Below, in pieces: positions 57,186 to 64,000 of a DNA stretch of 64,000 bases. The stretch's first letter is position 1. Each line of letters starts with the position of its first letter. Source of the stretch: Papaver somniferum (Eukaryota > Streptophyta > Magnoliopsida > Ranunculales > Papaveraceae); NCBI RefSeq assembly GCF_003573695.1, contig NC_039361.1, positions 94,738,279-94,802,278 on the forward strand, given 5' to 3'. The position numbers and the translations under genes were made by a program. The notes beneath the pieces were generated by a model. It did no database searches and was not told where the DNA came from. It saw only the letters and a list, made by a program, of their open reading frames with translations.

Positions 57186-57445
57186 AATTATGCAAACGGG
57201 TACGCATACTTAAGTAGCCGGACTTGGACTGCGTTCGACAGTACGCAAACGGGTACGCATACTGTCACAAGTCCAAACTTTAGTTGAAATCAGTACGCAT
57301 ACGGGTACGCATACCAAAGTTCCCAGACTTCAACTGAGTTCGCCAGTACGCATACCAAGGCTCCCGGACTTCATCTGACCTCGCCAGTACGCATACAGGT
57401 ATGCACACTACACCGGTCTTGGATCAATATATATGCAAGTACGCA
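57186..57445. repeat. gtacgcatac repeat cluster in Copia LTR
   Basis: About ten copies of [ag]gtacgcatac, often in pairs (cagtacgcaaacgggtacgc), separated by spacers that include 'ggacttcaactgagttcgcc'. This is probably U3 enhancer repeats. Confidence 0.8.
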
Positions 57446-58976
57446 TATTATGTCTATAATCGAATTAAGGTTAATTGTTCTAAACTCCATTTCAATCATT
57501 GAAACATTCTTAGAAGACGACAATATTTGTCTCACACAAACTATTAGCTTCAAAGTAATTTTCAAGTAATCAAATTATCAATACGAAATATTCCGAGTCT
57601 ACATCAAATGACTGTCTCACACAAATCATGTAGGATGTTACCAGGTGATTTTGACATGATCATCTTTTGACTTTCATCAAGAATATAAGATGAACTTGGT
57701 CAAAGCGAAAGATTACCGGCACATATTTCGAGAAATATGTGAGCGAGTTAAACTCGGCTCGAAATATCAAATGTGTATAAATCGAAAACTATATAGTTAT
57801 ACGACTTTTGTCTCAAGTAGGAGATAGAGTAGAAATAGACTTTCCGAGTGATAGATGAGTTTCAGTCTCCGTATAACTTTTGTTGATGAAGTTCCAAAAT
57901 CTCTACTTAGTAGTTCTTCGTCTTCAATTGATGAACGCCGTGAAGTTTGAAGCTCAACTGGACAATCTATCCTAGTCCGAGACATCGCTATAAGTAGACT
58001 AGAAATCAAGACTTATAGTTTTGATCACTAAACTTGTCAAACAAGCTTGAGATAGCAATGCTTGCGAGTTCGACCGAGCAGTGCTCTAACAGAACCTCTT
58101 CTAAGGTAGATGTCATGATTTCCGATCTTCGTTTTTCGCCTTCTCTTGCAGTAGTTGGTTTGAGTTCTTCTACTGTCATGGATGATATTTCCGTTAATGA
58201 GGCCCCTGTAGCTGGTGATGATGTGGGCTATCCGCGTTCCTCTGAGATGAGTTCTTATAACATTGGTGGTTCCGTTGAGATTGATGATGATGTTGTGGAA
58301 ATTTTTGCTGCTTTCGTTATCCCTTCGACCATTGGTGACGTTTCGTTATCCCTTCGACTATTGGTGACGTTTCGTTGCCTGCTCCGTTGACAGATGATAA
58401 GGGTCAGTTTATTACTGAGCTTCCTGGCACTCAAAGTACCTATCCCTCCCCTGGTGTTCGTCTTTTCAGATTCATAGATACAAAGCTCTATAAATGATAT
58501 TCGGTGGTGGACTCTGGATGTTGAGTCTGTTTTTTCGTTTAAGCATCTTTGCTCCAGTTTACTAGATCCTTGTGTGCTTAATTTCACATTCTCTTCCCAA
58601 ATGGGTTTGATGGTGTATTCTCAAGCTGAATCTAGTATGTTGTATGCCTCTTTATTTGTATGATCATGTGGATCCATTTGTTCTTTATGCTATCAGTCAC
58701 CATCATGTGAATCGAGCGTATTTCCAGTATCATCGTAATTTTTTGAGCATTTTTCGTGAGTATCCAAGACATCAACGTGAAGGTCATCTTGGTTACTCCT
58801 TTAAGATGTTTAATGAGAAGATTGCGGATTCTCAGGCAGTGCCTTCTCATATTGGTGCTTCGCCCTGGATGAGCTTTGTAGGTTCTCATTTGCCTTGTTT
58901 AAGATGCTTTTACGCTATCACTAAGTATGGTGATGAGAGTGCTCAGCGAAAACAGATCTTCATCGTTTGTCCTTAG

Positions 58977-59736
58977 TTGTACGGTTTGTCTTCTAGTGGT
59001 GGAACGCCTTGAGAGTATTCTTCCCGAGCATAGTTTGATCTCTGAGTATTTTCGCTGCAGTATGTTGTGGAGGCATAATAATGCGTCGATATCTTCTGTT
59101 GATGACGCATAATCAGGTTTATTATTTATGATGTGTTCTTCATGTTTTGCTTAGTTTTTCCTCCTCTAACTTGTGTGCTCCGACTGATCCAGAACCTTCC
59201 GCTGTAGTTCCTCGAGAATCTCGTAAGAGACTAGGTTACTTTCCTTTCTTATTTCTTTCTAGTGGTACTTTATTTGTAGCATCGGTATTGTTTGGTTTTC
59301 TTTCCGCAACGTTCAAATGATTCATTTGGTTAAGCCCGTCGCTGTACTTGATGGCATATCCATTTCCAGATCGGTCTCCTTATGGTTGAGCTTGCCGCTA
59401 TGACTTATTTTGGGTGGGCTTGAGGTTATCCAGACCTTCGCACGCTTTTCCACTATCTGGAAGGAGAGGTATGGAATTTTTCTCTGAATTTCGCGAAGTT
59501 CTCTTTTGCTTTGTGAATCATCCTGATCTTTCTCTTGCTCCAGATTCATAAAAAATTGAAATATTTTGGAATTTTTGTTCACCTTAAATTTGACGCATAA
59601 ATGGATGTCATTTTTTTTGTATATGAATGACGTGCTTCTTTGTAAAGCGACTGCGTTAGAATTCTCAAAGCGCTCATGCTTTTGAATTTTATTATAAAGT
59701 TAAGCTATTTTGTACACAGTATTGCTATGTGGTTAC
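58977..59736. other. intergenic, decayed coding remnants
   Basis: Short frames might be further exons of the preceding broken gene, but no motif supports this. Nothing else was recognised. Confidence 0.4.
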
Positions 59737-60100
59737 TGATGTAGGACATCTAGACCAAGTTACCCCTGTTTGAACATGAGAGTCAAACCATATTCTATTT
59801 TTAGTATTATTTCTTAAATCACATTTTTCCTATTTTAGAATTTATTAAGTTTCCTAGTTTAGTATGATTTTCTTTTTCTAGTTATATTACTTTTAGGAAA
59901 TAGTGAAGCCTATATAAGAAGGCTTAGCATTGTAGAATTGATATGCATTCAACATTATTATCTTATTTGATTTATCAAAGATATTTTATTTAGTTATTGT
60001 TCTCTAGTTTTCTCATAGTTTTTGTGAATCTATTAATTTCACACTAGTTTTCACTATCTTTTGGATCCTTAATCCAAATTATTACGCTTCCGCTACGTTA
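59737..60100 (+). repeat. 5' LTR of chromovirus-like element
   Basis: Starts TGATGTAGGACATC, has a TATA box at 59911 (tatataag), and ends near 'cgcttccgctacgtta', just before the PBS. The end base is uncertain and no second LTR is available. Confidence 0.6.
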
Positions 60101-60115
60101 AGTGATACCAGAGCC
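60101..60115 (+). other. primer binding site, Met-tRNA type
   Basis: agtgataccagagcc is close to the usual tggtatcagagcc. Confidence 0.6.
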
Positions 60116-60123
60116 TCAATAAC

Positions 60124-61520
60124 ATGGGTGATAAGAAGATTGAAGAATTAGGGATTAGTTTGAAGAAGAAACTAGAAACTGATATGCAAGCAATGGGAAT
60201 CAATATTAAAAAGAAGCTAACCACAGTAATAGATGAACGTCAGGAAGATATCACAAAAAGAATAGAAAATATGTATATTAAGTTCATGGGAGAAGAAGGA
60301 AAGAAGGTACTTGGAGAAAATTCTAAAACCCAAGCTGAAACTGTCCATCCTCATACTTCTGCCCCTCCCAATACTTCCACCCCTCCCAATTGCACCACTT
60401 ATCTTCAAACCTCCCCCCCCCCCCCCCCCCCTCTCTCTCAACCTTCTTCCAGCCATTATGCCTCCCTAAATAAATCATATTATCATCCATTAAAATCCAC
60501 TCCATCATACTCTACCCGTCCATCATACACAACACCAAAAAATCACAATTTGATTTCTGTGGGGATTTCAACTCTTATTCTACTCCCCAAAACTGGCACA
60601 AAACTTTGCCACAACAACAAGCAATTGATGTTGAGGATTATGAACCATATTATTATCCTCCACCACCGCGCCAGCAAAGGAACATGGGAAATCCACAAAA
60701 CTATCGCCTCAAAGATGATATAACTCTGTTTGATGGACTCTTACACATTGAAGATTTCTTAGATTGACTGTGTACAATTGATCGCTTCCTTGCTTATATG
60801 CGCATACCTGAAGATCAACAAGTAGAGCTTGTTGCTTTCAAGTTTACTGGACCAGCTTACTCATGGTGGGATCATCTTCAAATAGAACGAGCCAATCAAG
60901 GATTGCGACCAGCTCAGTCCTGGACAGTCATGAAACAACTGTTGAAGAGAAGATTTCTTCCTCCAGACTACATGCAAACCTTGTTCATCAGTTTGCAAAA
61001 CGGTCTCCAAGGCAATCGCACAGTACAAGAGTATGTAATAGAAATTTCCCGTTTGTTATCTCGGAACCAGCTGAATGAAACAGTTGATCAAACAATTGGG
61101 CGGTTCATCAATGGACTTGATTGGAGTATACAAGAAAGGTTATCTATTCAACAATACACTTCTTTTCATGCTATCATTAATAATGCTCTAAAGATAGAAT
61201 CTTTCATGCTTTCTCCACAACCATACCCAAAATCCTCATTCTCTTACCCTAGAAAACCTTCGTTTCAAAACTTTCTTAATAGGCAACAACCTTCTCCATT
61301 CCAGTCCTGTACTTATCCTACTCCCACTACCACCCAACCATCTTCTTCCCAAACCCCACCTACCACAAAGACCGCACCACCTCCACCTCAGCCTAATAAT
61401 GCTCCACCCATTAGACCAAAACCTCAAAACCCTTATGCATAACCAACTGAAAACAAGTGCTATAAGTGTAAGAAACCAGGTCATACATCAAACGAATATA
61501 GAAGTGGGCGTACATTGATG
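60124..61520 (+). pseudogene. gag of chromovirus-like element
   Basis: ATG at 60124 opens a coiled-coil-like basic start ('MGDKKIEELGISLKKKLETD'), then a Pro/Ser-rich stretch including a run of 19 C (60413-60431). A frameshift near 60560 is needed to reach 'LKDDITLFDGLLHIEDFLD', followed by a stop at about 60764 where Trp is usual. From 60798 the capsid core is open: 'AFKFTGPAYSWWDHLQIERA', 'TVMKQLLKRRFLPPDYMQTL' and 'GNRTVQEYVIEISRLLSRN'. After a stop at 61440 the zinc knuckle reads C-Y-K-C-K-K-P-G-H-x4 with Tyr in place of the last Cys. Broken. Confidence 0.8.
60413..60431. repeat. run of 19 cytosines
   Basis: Homopolymer in the Pro-rich part of gag; a likely place for slippage or sequencing error and a possible cause of the frameshift downstream. 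Confidence 0.9.
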
Positions 61521-62281
61521 ATCGAAGAAAAGTTTGCTGTGTATGAGGAAGAGAGTGAAGATGTTCATGGAAGTATCCCAGATATGCAAGCATATGCGGA
61601 GGAAGGAGATGAAAGAAATCATGTCTCTTATGTTGTTCGAAATCTATTGTCCATTCCTCGTGTTGATTATCCAACTCGTAATCGTCTATTCCACACTTAA
61701 TGCCGTGTGCAAGACATGATATGTGATGTAATCATTGACAGTGAAAGTTGTCAAAATATTGTTTCATCTAGATTGGTGGATAAGCTGCAATTATCTACTC
61801 ATCCACATCCTAAACCATATTCCATTGTTGGATTGATGATAATAGCAAGAACAATGTAGATTCTCAATGTTTTGTGTCGTTTAAAATTGGAGCATATAAT
61901 GAGACGGTGGTTTGTGATGTTGTGGATATTACTGCTTGCCACATATTACTTGGACGCCCATGGTTCTATGATGTAGATGTCACTTATAGAGGTAAAGCTA
62001 ATACGTATTCATTCATATACAATGGAAACAGAATCACATTGCAACCATATTACGCGAAACCTAATCCAAGTCTACAACAAGAAGAGACTACAATGCTGGT
62101 TTCCCCCGATATCTTAGTATATGCCCAAGAATCAGGTATGATTTATGCTTTAGTTGTACAACCTTCTACCCCGGACCTTCCGACAACTATTCCTACTCAA
62201 GTGCAGTCCTTATTAGATGAGTTTGCATGTGTTTTACCATCTGATATGCCCGAGTCTTTGCCTCCTATGAGAAATATTTAA
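61521..62281 (+). pseudogene. aspartic protease region of chromovirus-like element
   Basis: 'MICDVIIDSESCQNIVSSRL' is the active-site block with DSES in place of the usual DSGS, so the catalytic loop is altered. A frameshift near 61850 precedes 'VDITACHILLGRPWFYDVDV', the ILLGRPW box. The stretch ends at a stop just after 'LPPMRNI' (62281). Confidence 0.75.
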
Positions 62282-63161
62282 CACCAAATAGATCTCACGC
62301 CTGGTGAAAGTCTACCTAATCTTCCCCACTACCGTATGAGCCCTAAGGAACATGATATACTTCGAGGACAGGTTGATGAATTGCTTTCCAAAGGTTTCAT
62401 ACAACCTAGTTTGAGCCCTTGTGATGTTCGCGCCCTTCTTGTGCCTAAAAAAGATGGAACTTGGCGTATGTATATTGATAGTAGAGCTGTTAATAAGATC
62501 ACAATCCTCCATCGCTTGCCAATCCCAAGATTAGACGATATGCTTGATATGCTCTCCGGTTCCATAATATTTTCTAAGACTGATCTTAAAAGTGGATATC
62601 ATCAGATCCGAATTCGACTTGGGGATGAATGGAATACTGCATTTAAGACAAAAGATGGTCTCTTCGAGTGGCTTGTTATGCCATTTGGTTTGTCTAATAC
62701 TCCAAGTACATTCATGAGACTTATAAATCAAGTCTTACAGTCTTTCATTGGTAAGTTTTTTGTGGTTTATTTTGATGACATCCTTATCTATTCTAAATCT
62801 GAAGAGGAACATCGTTCTCACCTAAGGGTTGTTTTCAATGCTCTCAAGGAGAATGAGTTGTTTATCAATCTTAAGAAGTGTCAATTTTTCACTTCAAAAG
62901 TTCTGTTTTTGGGTTACGTTGTTTCTGTTGATGGTATTCAAGTAGATGATTCAAATATAGCAACTATTCGTGATTGGCCTACTCCTAATACAGCCTCCGA
63001 AGCTCGAAGTTTTCATGGTTTATCTTCCTTTTACCGTCGATTTATAAGAGATTTCGGATCTATTGCAGCCCTTATTACTGACAGTTGGAAGGATTAAAGG
63101 TTTGTATGGACAAATGAAGCTGAATCGAGTTTTCAAACAATTAAGCATTCAATCACAATCA
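62282..63161 (+). pseudogene. reverse transcriptase of chromovirus-like element, truncated
   Basis: RT is open from '[20 protein letters not shown]' (62336) to 63097. Blocks in order: '[20 protein letters not shown]', '[15 protein letters not shown]' with the first catalytic Asp, '[20 protein letters not shown]', '[17 protein letters not shown]' with the YxDD-type site (YFDD), and '[15 protein letters not shown]'. After the stop at 63097, 'RFVWTNEAESSFQTIKHSIT' is the connection to RNase H, which the Copia LTR interrupts. The RT core itself looks intact. Confidence 0.9.
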
Positions 63162-64000
63162 TGGTTTTAACGGTTCTACCAAAATAAGTTTCGGTTCTAC
63201 CTCCATGTGAGTATTGTGCATAGTCACATTAGATTTCCAAAAATTCGGTTGACTAGGTACTAGGATCAGTTCCCCACATATATATGGTATTTAACTTATA
63301 TGTGTTGCACATGTCCATAGGATCGATTCCCCTTTGCCTAAAAACGTGTTGCACATGTCCATAGGATCGGTTCCACTTTCTGCTATAAACCTTGCTGCAC
63401 CTCATACAAGGATCGGTTTCTCTTTGTGATGTACTGCACCTCTTACTAGGTTCGGTTCCCCTTTCCCAAATTTGGTCAGACATAACACAAACCCGATCAT
63501 ACCATCTCAGGTGATTACTTAAGATCGGTTTCACTAATAAAAGTCATATTAATACATAAGTCAGGACTTTGTGAATAGTTCTACCAAGAACACAAACAAG
63601 TTGTGAGCGGTTATACTCAATCACACATATTGGTTGTTCATAAGATATGCAATGAATAACAAAACCAATAACACCTGGAAATTTACTTCCTTAGAACACA
63701 TGTAAACATTGTTCCCTAGGATGAAATTCTCACCTCATACCCATACATAATCACAATAGCATTCAAATGATTATGGCGATGTCTTATCTACAAAGTTTAA
63801 TGGTTAAGCAATAAACCTCGTATTGTATTCCTTAATACTATGTCTATCTAGAGTTCAAATATGCTTCGCAGTTATGTTTTCAATATGCACGACTTAAAAG
63901 ATACGTTAGGGAATGAAACAGTTCAAGTCAAATATCACTAACCTCAAGTGGAAGGATGATTGTTGTCGTTGTAGCTCCCTGCTTCTTCACATCTTCAAGT
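63162..64000 (-). mobile_element. Copia-type LTR (part), with gatcggttctacc repeats
   Basis: Begins TGGTTTTAACGG in plus coordinates within the RNase H start of the previous element and runs off the window. It carries diverged gatcggttc(t/c)ac units (63170-63530), then sequence like 47041-47450, including 'aacctcaagtggaaggatga' near 63943. It is the same family as 46752-47615 and presumably the same minus orientation. The other end and TSD are outside the window. Confidence 0.65.

Larger units (their letters stand above)
55566..58091 (-). mobile_element. Copia-type solo LTR with perfect TSD
   Basis: In plus coordinates it begins TGAAAAAGCGGGGG and ends GCTCTAACA, so on the minus strand it starts TGTTAGAGCACTGCTCGG and ends cccccgctttttca, as Angela/Tork-type plant LTRs do. 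The 5-bp duplication gaacc flanks it (55561-55565 and 58092-58096). 2,526 bp with no second LTR or coding region: a solo LTR. A TATA box (minus) is at 56705-56712. Confidence 0.85.
55249..58976 (+). pseudogene. unrecognised gene, split by a Copia solo LTR
   Basis: A first part from ATG 55249 ('MDPSSSPYDIPVLSKICFDD', acidic) ends at 55389. After a likely intron (acceptor tattatag near 55494) 'ASESFDVLNGIGSHD' runs to 'HSART' at 55560-55565, where a Copia LTR is inserted. Past the LTR the same frame goes on at 58097 with 'SSKVDVMISDLRFSPSLAVV'. A 29-bp tandem duplication (about 58314-58371) shifts the frame. Removing it would let 'VIPSTIGDV' read on to 'TDDKGQFITELPGTQSTYPS'. After further breaks come 'WWTLDVESVFSFKHLCSSLL' and 'YDHVDPFVLYAISHHHVNRA' up to 58976. 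I do not recognise the family; a transposon-associated plant protein is a guess. It is certainly broken. Confidence 0.5.
59737..63161 (+). mobile_element. chromovirus-like Ty3/Gypsy element, truncated
   Basis: A short 5' LTR (59737-60100) is followed by a Met-tRNA-type PBS, then gag, zinc knuckle, protease, RT and the first residues of RNase H, all in plus orientation. A Copia LTR cuts it off at 63162, and integrase and the 3' LTR are missing or beyond the window. Stops and frameshifts are scattered. The short LTR, the PBS and the RT style suggest a Reina- or Tekay-type chromovirus; without the integrase chromodomain this cannot be confirmed. Confidence 0.75.

Overview
This is plant nuclear DNA, most likely from a eudicot with a TE-rich genome. 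Evidence: Ty3/Gypsy and Ty1/Copia LTR elements with plant-type primer sites, Mutator-like elements (MULEs), Helitron ends, plant mobile domain (PMD) genes with GT-AG introns, and AT-rich intergenic DNA. A Ranunculales or Papaver-like source is a weak guess. I see no housekeeping gene, no tRNA or rRNA gene and no CRISPR array. The window is a graveyard of nested transposons with two or three parts that still look intact.

Layout. 1-3.6 kb: AT-rich DNA, a Helitron 3' end and a Gypsy-type solo LTR with perfect 5-bp target duplications (TSD). 3.6-7.7 kb: repeats and a possible noncoding spliced transcript with a duplicated exon. 7.7-10.9 kb: a decayed PMD gene, a decayed SANT/Myb-like gene and a second Helitron end. 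11.05-29.56 kb: one MULE on the minus strand coding for a transposase plus an OTU cysteine protease. It is split by an inverted Gypsy solo LTR (TSD aggta), which is itself split by an Athila-like element with 2-kb LTRs (TSD tggac). 29.6-35.5 kb: a repeat of the left flank of that MULE, then about 5 kb with no recognised gene. 36.08-41.52 kb: a second MULE-like element (10-bp TSD) carrying an apparently intact five-exon PMD gene of about 774 codons. Its long introns and 3' flank are packed with one short motif. It interrupts an Athila-like non-autonomous element (to about 46.75 kb). 46.7-48.1 kb: Copia LTR material. 48.15-54.95 kb: a complete, young, non-autonomous Gypsy-type element on the minus strand (TSD ctcca) with one intact ORF of about 401 codons. 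55.2-59.1 kb: an unrecognised broken gene split by a Copia solo LTR (TSD gaacc). 59.7-63.2 kb: a decayed chromovirus-like Gypsy element cut off by another Copia LTR that runs off the window.

Two systems deserve most attention. First, the PMD element couples an intact PMD gene with roughly 60 copies of an ATTCGG/CCGAAT-type motif confined to noncoding parts, recalling the VANDAL/VANC anti-silencing arrangement. Second, two separate Athila-like elements appear to carry the same unknown ORF in place of gag-pol, while sharing 3' signals (an internal polypurine-like motif in both; a hairpin in one of them) with the gag-pol element in the same window. All family names rest on motif recognition by eye; no search was run.
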